Numbered from the stretch's first letter, positions 8,663-19,292 are shown. The stretch is 64,000 nucleotides of DNA from Campylobacter sp. MG1 (GCF_026616895.1 NZ_JANYME010000004.1:62001-126000); one strand, 5' to 3'. Numbers and translations are program-made. Notes: generated by a model from the letters alone, not told the origin.

Positions 8663-10606
8663 TTAAAACATTAATCCATCTTCTTCTTGTTGTTTTAATA
8701 TGTCATTTCTACTTGCTTTTGGTAAAGGTGATTTATCTGTATAAAACCAAGTTTTACCATCAATTACTCTTTTTTCAACGCCTTTTGGTATATCAAAAGT
8801 TCTTTTAATATTTGGATTTTCTGCTAAATATTTTTGCATAAAATATCTAAATACAGGAGCAGCCGTTCTAGCACCACCTTCATAATATTTCATAGGCTTA
8901 TTATTATCATTACCATACCAAGTTATTACTTGAATACTAGGCGTAAAACCTACAAACCAAGCGTCTATACTTTTATTTGATGTCCCTGTTTTTCCAGCTA
9001 CTTCAAGTCCTGCAATTCTTGCTGCACCACCAGTTCCGGCTGCGACAACATTTTTCATCATATCAATCATTAAATAAGCTTGTTCAGGTTTTACAAATTC
9101 TTCTGCTTCTTTGGTTTTTAACTCAATTTCATTACCAAATTTATCAGTAACTTTTGTAATCAATCTAATAGGTTGTTTTGTTCCATAATTTGAAATAATG
9201 CTATAAAGTTCAGCGTAATTATAAGGACTAACACCAAAAGAACCTAATCCTATTGATAAATCTTGTGGAACATTTGTAAAACCAAATTTAGTAATTGTTT
9301 GATGAACAAAACTAAGGCTAGTATCAAGTAATAAGTTAATTGTAGCTAGGTTTCTACTTTTTGTAAGTGCTTCTTTAAGAGTGATTAAACCATTAAAATC
9401 TTTTCCATAATTTTTAGGCTTCCAAATCATTTTCTTACCCTGTGCATCACGAGTTTCAAATACTCTCGCAATATCAGCAATCTCACTAGCAGGTGAATAT
9501 CCAAGATTTAAAGCTGTAAGATATACAAATGGCTTAAAGCTTGAACCTACTTGGCGATTACTCATAGTAGCACGATTAAAATTACTTTTATAATAATCAA
9601 CCCCACCAACTAAAGCTAAAATATCCCCGCTACTAGGCTCTGTAACTATCATAGCTCCATTGATTTGGTTTAAATCTATATCTTTATCTCTTTTGATAAG
9701 TTCATCATATCCAAACTTAATAGCTTCTTCAGCTATTTTTTGAGTACTCAAATCAACACTAAGTTCAACTCTATAACCACCTGTTTTAATGTCTTCAATT
9801 CCCATAGCTTGTAATTGTCTAATAGCTTCATCTATTACATAAGGAGCTTTATTTTGGGTTAAACTCTCATCATAAACAATCGGTTTTAAAGCTACATTTT
9901 GTTTATATTCAGCTTCACTAATCCAGCCTAAATCATACATTCTTTTTAAAACCGCATTAGCTCTTGAAAGCGATAAATCAATTCTTTTTGTAGGATCATA
10001 TGTGCTAGGAGCTTTTGGTAAGCCAACTAGCATAGCCATTTCTTTAAGGCTAAGTTCGTTTAATTCCTTATGAAAATACCCAGCTGCAGCTGTTTTAATC
10101 CCATAATATCCATGCCCTAAAAATATAAAGTTTAAATATCTTTCTAATATTTGTTCTTTTGTTAGATTTTTTTCAATTTCATAACTAATTATTGCTTCAT
10201 TTATTTTTCTTTTAATACTTTTTTCACTTGTTAAATAATGATTTTTCACAAGTTGTTGAGTAAGAGTTGAAGCACCTTCTGCTAAGCGACCTTTTTGAAT
10301 ATCTTTAATAATTGCTCTAAAAATAGCATCAATATTAATTCCTTCGTGTTCAAAAAAACTCGTATCTTCAATAGCAATTAATGCTTCAATTAGTCTTGGT
10401 GGAATTTCTTCAAATCTAGCATAAGCTCTATTTTCGTTAAAAACATTTGCAAGTAAAGTGCCATTTCTATCATAAAATTGAGTTGTTAAATCTACATCAA
10501 AATCTTTAAAATCAATGTTTTTATTTTCAATATTACTTAGAAAATACCCAATTATTGCTACTGATATGATAGAACAAATTGCTATAAAATAAAATATTTT
10601 TTTCAT
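8663..10606 (-). CDS. pbpA: Class A penicillin-binding protein (PBP1A)
   Basis: Bifunctional peptidoglycan synthase anchored in the inner membrane, 647 residues, normal length. One N-terminal membrane segment (about 4-24) is followed by the GT51 glycosyltransferase with IEDTSFFEHEG and GASTLTQQLVKNH, then the transpeptidase with QVGSSFKPF (SxxK), KSRNLAT (SxN) and AGKTGTSN (KTG). All active-site motifs are intact. It starts eight bases beyond the stop of the small membrane gene at 10615-11073, so alaS, that gene and pbpA probably form one transcription unit. Confidence 0.95.
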   Translation of the reverse strand: MKKIFYFIAICSIISVAIIGYFLSNIENKNIDFKDFDVDLTTQFYDRNGTLLANVFNENRAYARFEEIPPRLIEALIAIEDTSFFEHEGINIDAIFRAIIKDIQKGRLAEGASTLTQQLVKNHYLTSEKSIKRKINEAIISYEIEKNLTKEQILERYLNFIFLGHGYYGIKTAAAGYFHKELNELSLKEMAMLVGLPKAPSTYDPTKRIDLSLSRANAVLKRMYDLGWISEAEYKQNVALKPIVYDESLTQNKAPYVIDEAIRQLQAMGIEDIKTGGYRVELSVDLSTQKIAEEAIKFGYDELIKRDKDIDLNQINGAMIVTEPSSGDILALVGGVDYYKSNFNRATMSNRQVGSSFKPFVYLTALNLGYSPASEIADIARVFETRDAQGKKMIWKPKNYGKDFNGLITLKEALTKSRNLATINLLLDTSLSFVHQTITKFGFTNVPQDLSIGLGSFGVSPYNYAELYSIISNYGTKQPIRLITKVTDKFGNEIELKTKEAEEFVKPEQAYLMIDMMKNVVAAGTGGAARIAGLEVAGKTGTSNKSIDAWFVGFTPSIQVITWYGNDNNKPMKYYEGGARTAAPVFRYFMQKYLAENPNIKRTFDIPKGVEKRVIDGKTWFYTDKSPLPKASRNDILKQQEEDGLMF

Positions 10607-10614
10607 AAAATTCC

Positions 10615-11073
10615 TTATATTATTGTACTAATTATTAATGCAAAAAGCACACCAATAAGTGATATTAAAATATTAAGTGGAATAAAATAATAAATTATTA
10701 AAGCAATTTTTTCATTGCATATTAATAATTTATTTTCTTTTGCCGCTACACATAGTGTATATTGATAATATATGTATGATAAATTTATAGTTAAAAAAAC
10801 ATATAAAGACCATTGTGTTGATGCTAACGTATTAAACATAGGATTTGTTCCATTATCAATAATTGCATATATAGTGCTTAAAGCCATTATAATCATCAAT
10901 ATAAAAAAGGTATAAATTTGCCTTCTTAAAATATTTAAGGTTTTTATTAAAGCATTTTCATTTTCACAAAAATAAAAAATAGCATTTGCTCTAATTCCTA
11001 TATGAAGACCTATAAAGCAAATTCCAGCTAATAAATGAATAAATGGTAAAAGAAGGCTATTTATATCTAGCAT
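10615..11073 (-). CDS. Small four-helix integral membrane protein of unknown function
   Basis: 152 residues with about four hydrophobic segments and almost no soluble part. TM1 contains [20 protein letters not shown], with His residues inside the membrane segment as in small haem- or copper-associated membrane proteins; that is only a resemblance. A similar-sized four-helix protein with an in-membrane IH is at 28124-28558. The ATG overlaps the alaS stop by seven bases. In C. jejuni, as I recall, maf sits between alaS and pbpA; this gene occupies that place and is not a Maf protein. Function not recognised. Confidence 0.7.
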   Translation of the reverse strand: MLDINSLLLPFIHLLAGICFIGLHIGIRANAIFYFCENENALIKTLNILRRQIYTFFILMIIMALSTIYAIIDNGTNPMFNTLASTQWSLYVFLTINLSYIYYQYTLCVAAKENKLLICNEKIALIIYYFIPLNILISLIGVLFALIISTII

Positions 11074-13607
11074 ATTACCTTCTTGATTTCGTCTTTTGCT
11101 AAAGCTAAAGCTTCATTAATTTTGCTAATATCTTTTGCACCAGCAGTAGCAAAATCATCTCTACCGCCGCCATTTCCGCCTAAAAATTGAGCTACAATCT
11201 TAGCTAAATTTCCAGCCTTAACGCTAGTATTTTTTGAGCCAACCGCAATGCTTACTTTATTGTCTTTACAAGTGATTAAAACAATAACAGCTTTATCAAA
11301 TTTATTTTTAAACTCATCTATGTCTGCTTTAATATCAAGCCCGTTATATTCACTAACACAAACATTAATTCCGTTAATAATCTCACTATTTAAATTATTA
11401 GCACCATTTTTTAAAGCGTCTTTTAGTTCTTTTATTTCATTTTTTAAATTCTCAAAACTCTTTAAAATATCATTTGTTTTTAGACTTTTTTTGATATTTT
11501 CAAATTCCGCAATCAAATTCCTTGAGTATTCTTTAGCAGCCTTACTTGCTATTGCTTCAATTCTTCTAACACCAGCACTTACTCCGCTTTCTTTTAATAT
11601 TATAAAATCGCCAATTACTGAAGTATTGCTAACATGAGTTCCACCACAAAGCTCAATGCTATCTCCTAAAGTTAATACCCTTACTTTATCGCCATATTTT
11701 GTATCAAAAAGCGCCATTGCACCGCATTTTTTTGCACTTTCAATATCAGTTATTTGAATATTTGAATTTGTAGCTTTATAAATCATATCATTTACAATAT
11801 CACTAATTTGCTTTAGCTCATCTTCGTTTAATGCACGGGTAAAATTAAAATCAAATCTAATTCTATTGTAATCAACAAATGAACCTGCTTGAGTTGCATT
11901 TTCTCCTAAAACCTTTCTTAACGCATAATGAAGCAAGTGAGTAGCACTATGATGTCTTGCGATTTCTGCTCTTCTTTCGGTATCAATTTTGATTAATAAT
12001 TCATCATTTACATTAAAATCACCTACAATTTCAACTAAAGCTAAATTAATATCAAAAAATTTCTCAACTTCAAGCACATTTGCAACTAATTTATCATTTT
12101 TATAAATACTACCTAAATCGTAATTTTGCCCACCACTTGTTGCATAAAGCGGAGTTTTATCAAACATTAGCCAAGCTTTTTTGCTTTTAATTCCAATTTT
12201 AAATTCTTCATCTAAAGCAGCTAATAATTTTGCTTTAATTTCAGTGTTTTCATATCCAACGAACTCATTTAGACCGAATTTATCTAATAATTCTTTAAAA
12301 TCTCCGTGAGTTGCTTTATCCCCACTACCTTTCCAATTTGCTTTAGCTAATTCTCTTTGTTTAGCCATTAGTTCATTGAATTTGTCTTCATCAATTTTAA
12401 GATTTTTTTCTCTTAACATATCAAGAGTTAAATCAAGTGGAAAGCCATAAGTATCATATAATTTAAACGCAACTTCTCCACTAAAAATATCTTTAGTATT
12501 GTTTAATTCATCATTAAAGATTTGCATACCTTTTTCAATAGTATTTAAAAATCTCTCTTCTTCGCTTAATAATTGCTCTTTTACAAAAGATTTTTTCTCA
12601 TTTAAATATGTATAATGCTCTCCCATTAATTCACAAACAATATCTACTAATTTATACATAAATGCACTTTTAAATCCTAGTAAATATCCATGTCTTAAAG
12701 CTCTTCTTACGATACGGCGTAAAACATATCCTCTACCTTCTTTATCAAATGTTACGCCTTGAGCTAGTAAAAATGTAGCTGAACGAATATGATCAGCAAT
12801 TACTCTAAAGCTTGCTCCACTTTTATATTCATATTTTAAGTTTGCTAAACTTGCGATTTTTTCAATTATTGGCATAAATAATGAGCTATCAAAATTGCTA
12901 AATTTACCTTCTTTAATAGCACTTACACGCTCAAGTCCCATACCCGTATCAATGCTAGGTTTTGGTAGTTTTGTCATAGTTCCATCAGGGTGTTTTTCAA
13001 ACTGCATAAAAACTAAATTCCAAATCTCAAGAAATCTATCTCCATCTCCACCCATATAATCTTCATCACTTTTAAAATTTTCTTCACCTTGGTCGTAAAA
13101 AATCTCACTACAAGGACCACATGGGCCAGTATCACCCATTTGCCAGAAATTATCTTTATCTCCAAATTTATAAATGCGTTCTTTTGCAATGTGTTTTTGC
13201 CACATATTATAAGCTTCATCATCGTTTTCATGAACGGTTACATAGAGCCTATCTTTAGGTAATTTTATAATCTCAGTTACAAATTCCCAAGCATAAGCAA
13301 TTGCTTGTTCTTTAAAATAATCACCAAAAGAGAAATTTCCTAACATTTCAAAAAATGTATGATGTCTTGCAGTATAACCAACATTATCTAAGTCATTGTG
13401 CTTTCCACCTGCACGAATACAAGTTTGACAGCTTGTTTTTCTAGGTGGATTTGGGCGTGGCACTTCACCTGTAAAAATACTCTTAAAAGGAACCATTCCT
13501 GCATTTGCAAAAAGCAAAGTCGCATCATCAGGCACAAGTGGGCTTGATGGGGTAATTTCATGACCTTTACTAGCAAAAAACTCTAAAAATTCTTTTCTTA
13601 TATCCAT
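11067..13607 (-). CDS. alaS: Alanyl-tRNA synthetase
   Basis: Class II synthetase that charges tRNA-Ala, 846 residues. The catalytic core is at the N-terminus ([36 protein letters not shown]). The editing domain carries the metal-binding [11 protein letters not shown] and later CGGTHV, and the C-terminal glycine-rich domain includes GGNGGGRDD. The ATG at 13607 is chosen because AAGGA lies about seven bases before it and the protein then begins [16 protein letters not shown], as in relatives. A more upstream ATG at 13643 would add twelve unconserved residues. First gene of the unit leading to pbpA. Confidence 0.97.
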   Translation of the reverse strand: MDIRKEFLEFFASKGHEITPSSPLVPDDATLLFANAGMVPFKSIFTGEVPRPNPPRKTSCQTCIRAGGKHNDLDNVGYTARHHTFFEMLGNFSFGDYFKEQAIAYAWEFVTEIIKLPKDRLYVTVHENDDEAYNMWQKHIAKERIYKFGDKDNFWQMGDTGPCGPCSEIFYDQGEENFKSDEDYMGGDGDRFLEIWNLVFMQFEKHPDGTMTKLPKPSIDTGMGLERVSAIKEGKFSNFDSSLFMPIIEKIASLANLKYEYKSGASFRVIADHIRSATFLLAQGVTFDKEGRGYVLRRIVRRALRHGYLLGFKSAFMYKLVDIVCELMGEHYTYLNEKKSFVKEQLLSEEERFLNTIEKGMQIFNDELNNTKDIFSGEVAFKLYDTYGFPLDLTLDMLREKNLKIDEDKFNELMAKQRELAKANWKGSGDKATHGDFKELLDKFGLNEFVGYENTEIKAKLLAALDEEFKIGIKSKKAWLMFDKTPLYATSGGQNYDLGSIYKNDKLVANVLEVEKFFDINLALVEIVGDFNVNDELLIKIDTERRAEIARHHSATHLLHYALRKVLGENATQAGSFVDYNRIRFDFNFTRALNEDELKQISDIVNDMIYKATNSNIQITDIESAKKCGAMALFDTKYGDKVRVLTLGDSIELCGGTHVSNTSVIGDFIILKESGVSAGVRRIEAIASKAAKEYSRNLIAEFENIKKSLKTNDILKSFENLKNEIKELKDALKNGANNLNSEIINGINVCVSEYNGLDIKADIDEFKNKFDKAVIVLITCKDNKVSIAVGSKNTSVKAGNLAKIVAQFLGGNGGGRDDFATAGAKDISKINEALALAKDEIKKVIC

Positions 13608-13752
13608 TTTTATATCCTTATAATTTTTTATGATTTTAAGCAATTTATGCTAATAAAATAATAAAAATTATGCATTAGATTTAAATTTTTGGTATAAAAG
13701 AATTAATTATTAGAAAAAATTAGTAGAATGTGTCATTTAATTTTAAGGAAAA

Positions 13753-14847
13753 ATGATGATAGCCTTTTGTAATCTTAAATCACAGTATGATAAATATAAA
13801 TTTGAAATTGATGATAAAATACAGAATTTATTAAATAATACAAATTATATAGGTGGACAAGAAGTTAAGGAATTAGAAAATAATTTAGCAAATTATGTTA
13901 ATGTAAAATATGCTTATGCTTGTTCAAATGGGACTAGTGCTTTATTTTTAGCATTGAAAGCTTTAGGGATTAAAGAAGGTGATGAGATAATTACTACGCC
14001 ATTTACATTTATAGCTAGTTCAGAAATGATTGCATTAATAGGTGCTAAGCCTGTTTTTGTAGATATTAGTGATATTGATTATAATCTTGACATAAATGAA
14101 ATTGAATCAAAAATTACATCTAAAACAAAGGCTATTTTAGCGGTTTCAATATTCGGTCAAATGCCAAATTTAATTAAATTAAAAGAAATTTGTAAAAAAT
14201 ATAACATTTATTTAATTGAAGATGCGGCACAGAGTTTTGGTGCTAAAGATGATTTTAACAATGTTTCATGTAGTATAGCTGATATTAGCACGACAAGTTT
14301 TTTTCCTTCAAAGCCACTTGGATGTTATGGTGATGGTGGGGCTATTTTTACAAATGATGAAAATTTAGCAAACACAATAAATTTATTAATTAATCATGGA
14401 AGTAAGGAAAGATATTTACATGAAATTATAGGTTTAAATGCTAGGCTTGATACTATACAAGCTGGGATTTTAAATGTTAAATTTAAATATTTTGATAAAG
14501 AAATAGAACAAAGAAATAAGATTGCTAAAATTTATACTGATAATTTAAATAATTGTATAGTCCCTAAAGTAAAAGATGGTTATAAAAGTGTGTGGGCACA
14601 ATATAGTATCAGGGTTGAAAATAGACAAGAAGTGATAAAAAAATTACAAAAAAATAACATTCCTACAGCAATTCATTATCCTACTCCACTACATTTACAG
14701 CCTTGTTTTAGATATTTAGGGTATAATGAAAAAGATTTTCCTATTGCTAAAGTGGTTAGTGATGAGATATTATCTCTTCCTTTCTCGGCGTTCTTAAACT
14801 ATGAAGATCAAAGTAAAATAATTGAAATTTTTAATAAAGGAGAATAA
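13753..14847 (+). CDS. DegT/DnrJ/EryC1/StrS family PLP-dependent sugar aminotransferase
   Basis: 364 residues. Members of the family transaminate keto-sugar nucleotides for surface glycans. The PLP lysine is in FPSKPLGCYGDGG, and the upstream LIEDAAQSFGA holds the Asp that contacts the pyridine ring. ATG at 13753 is followed at once by another ATG at 13756; AAGGA precedes both. The stop codon directly abuts the next ATG (14848), so it is co-transcribed with a MetE-like gene and an oxidoreductase. C. jejuni has a DegT homologue near alaS next to the oxidoreductase (Cj0505c/Cj0504c from memory). The sugar substrate is unknown. Confidence 0.88.
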   Translation: MMIAFCNLKSQYDKYKFEIDDKIQNLLNNTNYIGGQEVKELENNLANYVNVKYAYACSNGTSALFLALKALGIKEGDEIITTPFTFIASSEMIALIGAKPVFVDISDIDYNLDINEIESKITSKTKAILAVSIFGQMPNLIKLKEICKKYNIYLIEDAAQSFGAKDDFNNVSCSIADISTTSFFPSKPLGCYGDGGAIFTNDENLANTINLLINHGSKERYLHEIIGLNARLDTIQAGILNVKFKYFDKEIEQRNKIAKIYTDNLNNCIVPKVKDGYKSVWAQYSIRVENRQEVIKKLQKNNIPTAIHYPTPLHLQPCFRYLGYNEKDFPIAKVVSDEILSLPFSAFLNYEDQSKIIEIFNKGE

Positions 14848-15972
14848 ATGAGAAAATTAGATCAAGTTGGGTCATTTTTAAGACCTATAAAGCTTAAGAC
14901 AGCTAGAAGTGAGTTTGCTAATGGAAAAATTACAAGTGAACAATTAAGAAAAGTTGAAGATGAATGCATTAAAGAGTTGTTAATTGAATGTGATAAAAAT
15001 GGGCTTTATTACTTAACAGATGGTGAATTTAGAAGAAGTTGGTGGCATTTAGATTTTTACTGGGGATTTAGCGGTGTAGAAAAAGTAATAAGAGAAAAAG
15101 GATATATTTTTAAAGGTATTGAAACAAGAGCTGAAGGTGTTAAAATTGTAGGAAAAATTGAATGTAAAAATCATCCATTTATTAAAGATTACGCAAGATT
15201 AGTTGAGTTAGCAAAAGAATTAAATATAGATACTAATCGCTTAAAATTAACAATTCCAAGTCCAGCAATGTTTATTTATATGTTATTTATTAGAGGTGGA
15301 TTTAATGTTGAATTTGAATATTATGGAAAAGATTATGCAAAATTAAAAGTTGATATTTTAAAAGCATATGAAGATTTTTATGCCGAATTTAGTAAAGTTG
15401 GTGGTGTATATTTACAACTTGATGATGTTAGCTTTGGTTCGTTTTGTGACGTAGATTTTAGAGCAAATTTAAGTGCAAATAAAGTAGATGCGATTAGCTG
15501 TGTAAATGAATATGTTGATTTTTTAAATAAGAGTTTAGATACAATGCCTAAAAATATTACAACTGGAATTCACATTTGCAGGGGTAATTATAGGAGCCAT
15601 TTTAGTGCTAGTGGTGGATATGAATATGTGGCACAGAAATTATTTGGTGAACTTAAAATAAATAAATTTTTCTTAGAATTTGATAGTGATAGAGCAGGGG
15701 ATTTTAATCCTTTAAGATTTATAAAAAATCAAACTGTAGTTTTAGGATTACTTACAACTAAAGTGAAAGAAAACCCTAGTTTAGATGAGTTAAAAATTAG
15801 AGCAAAAGAAGCTGCAAAGGTTATAAATTCAAAACAAATAGAATTTAGTACTCAATGTGGTTTTAGTTCTACAGAAGAAGGTAATGAAATTACATTTGAT
15901 ACTCAATGGGAAAAAATTAATCTATTAAATAATTTAAATTCTAGCTTAGAAAAAGAAGGATTTTTTGCGTGA
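14848..15972 (+). CDS. MetE-like (YxjG/YxjH-type) cobalamin-independent methyltransferase family protein
   Basis: 374 residues resembling only the catalytic barrel of cobalamin-independent methionine synthase. The N-terminal folate-binding half of full MetE (about 750 residues) is absent. The start LDQVGSFLRP and TDGEFRRSWWHLDFYW are typical of the YxjG/YxjH branch. The likely zinc ligands are visible: HICRGNYRSH (His and Cys), FLEFDSDRAGDF (Glu) and STQCGFSS (Cys). It is inserted between a DegT aminotransferase (0-base gap) and a Gfo/Idh oxidoreductase (4-base overlap), which suggests a coupled role. Methyl donor unknown. Confidence 0.82.
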   Translation: MRKLDQVGSFLRPIKLKTARSEFANGKITSEQLRKVEDECIKELLIECDKNGLYYLTDGEFRRSWWHLDFYWGFSGVEKVIREKGYIFKGIETRAEGVKIVGKIECKNHPFIKDYARLVELAKELNIDTNRLKLTIPSPAMFIYMLFIRGGFNVEFEYYGKDYAKLKVDILKAYEDFYAEFSKVGGVYLQLDDVSFGSFCDVDFRANLSANKVDAISCVNEYVDFLNKSLDTMPKNITTGIHICRGNYRSHFSASGGYEYVAQKLFGELKINKFFLEFDSDRAGDFNPLRFIKNQTVVLGLLTTKVKENPSLDELKIRAKEAAKVINSKQIEFSTQCGFSSTEEGNEITFDTQWEKINLLNNLNSSLEKEGFFA

Positions 15973-16787
15973 ATATTGCATTAATAGGCCTTGGTGTAAT
16001 GGGTAAAAACCACTACACCGAGCTAAAAAAAAGAGATATTAATTTATTTTTACACGATGTTATAAAACCTAATTGGTTAGATAATTATGATAATTTTTTT
16101 ATAAGTATTGATGAACTTTTAAAAAATAAAATTGATGGAGTTATCATAGCTACTCCTACTAAATTTCATTTTGAAATTTTTAAAAAAATTTATAAAAATA
16201 TTAAAAATATTCTAATAGAAAAACCATTAAGTTTTGATATGAAAGAAGCTTATAGTATTAAAGAATTAGCTAAGGATAATAATGTTTGTGTAGGATTTTG
16301 TGAAAGATTTAATCCAGTTAGTTTGATGTTTAAAAAACTTATTGCAGATGAAAATATTTTAAGTGCAAATTTTATTAGAGTTTCACCTAAACCAGAAAGA
16401 ATTAATGATGTTGGAGTTGATTTAGATTTAAGTGTTCATGATATTGATTTGGCTAGTTTTTTTGGTTTAAAAAATAAATTTGATATATTTAAAAAGAATT
16501 TTCCTTGTACTACCATAAAACTTCATTCAGATAATATTGAAATATTAGCTTCATGGGATTTTAATATTAAGATTAGAAGGGCTTTAATAAATACAAATGT
16601 AAATACTTATGAATTAGATTTTTTAAATTGTAAAATTTTAAAAAATAATGAAAATATAGATATCATAAAGCATTCTAGTTTATATATAGAACATGAAGAA
16701 TTTATAAATTTAATAAAAACGAATGATTTTAATAATTTAGCAACTATTGATGATGCAATTTATACTCAAGAAATTTTAATAAATTAA
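15969..16787 (+). CDS. Gfo/Idh/MocA family NAD(P)-dependent oxidoreductase
   Basis: 272 residues: a Rossmann domain beginning MNIALIGLGVMGKNHY, the EKPLSFDMKEA motif near residue 88 with the conserved catalytic-site Lys, and FCERFNP. It is somewhat shorter than many family members (about 300-350). The start is GTG at 15969, overlapping the upstream TGA (GTGA), so translation is coupled to the MetE-like gene. Such enzymes often oxidise a sugar hydroxyl to the ketone that a DegT aminotransferase then aminates; both are in this operon. The exact substrate cannot be inferred. Confidence 0.85.
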   Translation: MNIALIGLGVMGKNHYTELKKRDINLFLHDVIKPNWLDNYDNFFISIDELLKNKIDGVIIATPTKFHFEIFKKIYKNIKNILIEKPLSFDMKEAYSIKELAKDNNVCVGFCERFNPVSLMFKKLIADENILSANFIRVSPKPERINDVGVDLDLSVHDIDLASFFGLKNKFDIFKKNFPCTTIKLHSDNIEILASWDFNIKIRRALINTNVNTYELDFLNCKILKNNENIDIIKHSSLYIEHEEFINLIKTNDFNNLATIDDAIYTQEILIN

Positions 16788-16805
16788 TTATATGAAAGGA
16801 TAAAA

Positions 16806-17795
16806 ATGTTAAACAATTTATTGGTTTTTGATTACGAAGATGTGCAGTTAATTCCTGCAAAATGTATAGTTAATTCTCGTTCAGAATGCGACACAAGTGT
16901 AAAATTAGGTAATAGAAAATTTAAATTACCCGTAGTTCCTGCAAATATGCAAACAATTATAGATGATAAGTTAGCTATAGATTTTGCGAAACAAGATTAT
17001 TTTTATATCATGCATAGATTTGAACCTAGAACTAGAATAGATTTTACAAAAAAAATGCATAGCTTAGGGTTATTTTCATCAATATCAGTTGGAGTTGGAG
17101 AAAGTGAGTATAATTTAATAAAAGAATTTAAAAATCAAAATATAACACCTGAATATATTACTATTGATATTGCACATGGGCATAGTGAAAGTGTTATTAA
17201 AATGATAGGACATATTAAAGAAAATTTACCAAATGCTTTTGTAATAGCAGGAAATGTCGGAACTCCTGAAGCTGTTAGGGATTTAGAAAATGCTGGAGCT
17301 GATGCAACTAAGGTTGGTATTGGACCTGGTAAGGTATGTATTACTAAGCTTAAAACCGGTTTTGGAACTGGTGGTTGGCAGCTTGCAGCACTTCGCTGGT
17401 GTGCTAAAAGTGCTAAAAAGCCAATAATTGCAGATGGTGGTATTAGAAATCACGGAGATATAGCAAAATCAATTCGTTTTGGAGCTACTTTTGTAATGAT
17501 AGGCTCATTATTTAGCGGACACGAGCAAAGTCCTGGAAAAACCATAGAAATTGATGGTAAAAAAATGAAAGAATATTATGGCTCAGCAAGTGAATTTCAA
17601 AAAGGTGAGCGTAAAAATGTAGAAGGTAAAAAAATGTATGTTCCATTTAGGGGAAATATTTTTGATACCTTAAATGAAATGAGAGAAGATTTGCAAAGCT
17701 CAATTTCATACGCAGGTGGAAAAGAACTTCGTGATATTAGAAAAGTTGATTATGTAGTGGTTAAAAACTCAATCTTTAACGGAGATACTATTTAA
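16806..17795 (+). CDS. guaC: GMP reductase
   Basis: Converts GMP to IMP with NADPH in purine salvage. 329 residues without CBS domains, which separates it from IMP dehydrogenase (about 485 residues). The N-terminal [14 protein letters not shown] and the C-terminal [11 protein letters not shown] fit the GuaC family of Firmicutes-type GMP reductases. The catalytic loop [14 protein letters not shown] holds the nucleophilic Cys. A spacer of 18 bases with AAGGA separates it from the oxidoreductase, so it may be the last gene of that operon. The SbmA-like gene follows closely. Confidence 0.9.
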   Translation: MLNNLLVFDYEDVQLIPAKCIVNSRSECDTSVKLGNRKFKLPVVPANMQTIIDDKLAIDFAKQDYFYIMHRFEPRTRIDFTKKMHSLGLFSSISVGVGESEYNLIKEFKNQNITPEYITIDIAHGHSESVIKMIGHIKENLPNAFVIAGNVGTPEAVRDLENAGADATKVGIGPGKVCITKLKTGFGTGGWQLAALRWCAKSAKKPIIADGGIRNHGDIAKSIRFGATFVMIGSLFSGHEQSPGKTIEIDGKKMKEYYGSASEFQKGERKNVEGKKMYVPFRGNIFDTLNEMREDLQSSISYAGGKELRDIRKVDYVVVKNSIFNGDTI

Positions 17796-17811
17796 TTTTC
17801 TAAGATTGTTA

Positions 17812-18777
17812 ATGTTTAAGTCGTTTTATTTAACTAAAAAATGGTTTTTTTGGGCTTGGGGTGGAACGGCTTTTATATTGCTTAGCTTATATGCACAGAC
17901 TTGGTTGAATGTTCAAATTAATGCTTGGTATAAAGATTTTTATGATTTGTTACAAAAAGCTCCTAAGGATAGTACATATGAGCAATTTATAAGTGAATTA
18001 TTTAATTTTTCTTACATAGCCTTTCCTTATGTTTTAATATCTACTATTACAGCTTATTTTTCTAGACTTTTTGCATTCGCTTGGAGAGAGGCTATAACAT
18101 TTGCATATTTAAATCAGTGGAAAAATAATAATGAAAATATAGAAGGCTCATCTCAGCGTATTCAAGAAGATATTTATCGTTTTGCAAAAATTATTGAGAG
18201 TTTAGGTATTAGTATAGTAAAGGCTTTAATGACTTTAATAGCATTTTTACCTATACTTTATGAAGTTGGGAAAGGTCTTAAAACTCCAATATTTGAAAGT
18301 GATTTTTCTCTAATTTATTGGGCTATTTTGGCTAGTATAGGTGGTCTTATAATATCATGGTTTGTTGGTATTAAATTACCGCATTTAGAATATAATAATC
18401 AAAAAGCAGAGGCAAAATTTAGAAAAGAATTAGTTTTAGCAGAAGATGATAGAAAAAATTATGCTAGTGATAAGACAATGTTTGAATTATTTACCGGTCT
18501 TAAGATTAACTACAATAAATTATTTTTACATTATGGGTATTTTGATATATGGCTTTATACTTATGAACAATTTATGGTAATTTTTGCATTTATTTTAGTT
18601 GGTGAGAATTTATTTTTAGGTACTTTGTCTTTAGGTGTATTAATACAAATAAATAATGCTTTTTCTAATGTACGAGCGAGTTTTAGTGTTTTAACTCAAA
18701 ATTGGACTACAATAACTGAACTAAGAAGTATATTTATAAGATTAAGTGAATTTGAAAAACATATATCATTTAAGTAA
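17812..18777 (+). CDS. SbmA/BacA-like peptide transporter
   Basis: 321 residues. SbmA/BacA proteins are proton-driven inner-membrane importers of peptides and related compounds. Matching stretches include VQINAWYKDFYDLLQ, SSQRIQEDIYRFA, IVKALMTLIAFLPILYEV, GIKLPHLEYNNQ, FRKELVLAEDD and, near the end, NWTTITELRSIFIRL. E. coli SbmA is 406 residues; here about 80 N-terminal residues (the first membrane segments) are missing. ATG at 17812 is chosen; a TTG six bases upstream is possible. The gene ends inside a hairpin shared with the convergent gene. Confidence 0.85.
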   Translation: MFKSFYLTKKWFFWAWGGTAFILLSLYAQTWLNVQINAWYKDFYDLLQKAPKDSTYEQFISELFNFSYIAFPYVLISTITAYFSRLFAFAWREAITFAYLNQWKNNNENIEGSSQRIQEDIYRFAKIIESLGISIVKALMTLIAFLPILYEVGKGLKTPIFESDFSLIYWAILASIGGLIISWFVGIKLPHLEYNNQKAEAKFRKELVLAEDDRKNYASDKTMFELFTGLKINYNKLFLHYGYFDIWLYTYEQFMVIFAFILVGENLFLGTLSLGVLIQINNAFSNVRASFSVLTQNWTTITELRSIFIRLSEFEKHISFK

Positions 18778-18800
18778 TTTAAATTGAATTTAAATTACTT
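18772..18800. terminator. Bidirectional terminator containing both stop codons
   Basis: Perfect inverted repeat AAGTAATTTAAA / TTTAAATTACTT with a five-base loop. It contains the stop codons of the convergent genes on both sides, and CTTTTT follows on the plus strand. Confidence 0.75.
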
Positions 18801-19292
18801 CTTTTTAATAATAGCACTTATTAAAAATATCATAGATATAAGTGTTAAAATATAAAAAATATAGCTAAATATTGGATTAGATATATCATTTATATTATCT
18901 AATTTTTTAATTGAAACTATATTAGGAAATTTATCTAGCATATTTATTCTCCATCCATAATATTTAATTTGTACTAATGATTTTTCATCTAAAAAGCTTA
19001 CAGCATTAGCTTGTATATCAGCAGAATTAAATTTGAAATAAAAAGGAAAACCCCATCTAGTATCTTCATTTTTATAAACTCTACTTTTTTCATTATCTTT
19101 TACATATATAAAATACGTATCCTTACTTAACTCGGGTGTATCTTGTGCTAGTTTTGTTTTATCAATTCTTTTTACTTCAGCACCGACAATATTTACAGCT
19201 TTATAATTAGGCATAGAATAATTGATAAACAATATTAATAATAAATGAAAGATAATAACAAATAAAATCATTACTTTTTTAAATAAATTCAT
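18795..19292 (-). CDS. DUF1523-type membrane protein
   Basis: 165 residues with a hydrophobic segment at each end (about 5-25 and 138-158) and a periplasmic-looking middle part. The segments NIVGAEVKRID, SRVYKNEDTRWGFPFYFKF and SADIQANAVS fit the DUF1523 family, whose function is unknown. The ATG at 19292 is preferred because GGAG lies seven bases before it; an ATG four codons earlier has no such signal. Convergent with the SbmA-like gene. Confidence 0.7.
   Translation of the reverse strand: MNLFKKVMILFVIIFHLLLILFINYSMPNYKAVNIVGAEVKRIDKTKLAQDTPELSKDTYFIYVKDNEKSRVYKNEDTRWGFPFYFKFNSADIQANAVSFLDEKSLVQIKYYGWRINMLDKFPNIVSIKKLDNINDISNPIFSYIFYILTLISMIFLISAIIKKK

Noticed and set aside
11248-11637. 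Long hydrophobic frame on the plus strand
   Set aside because: Opposite strand of the well-conserved alaS coding sequence, without a ribosome site.
13608-13643. Upstream alaS start adding twelve residues
   Set aside because: The ATG at 13607 has AAGGA at good spacing and gives the conserved N-terminus.
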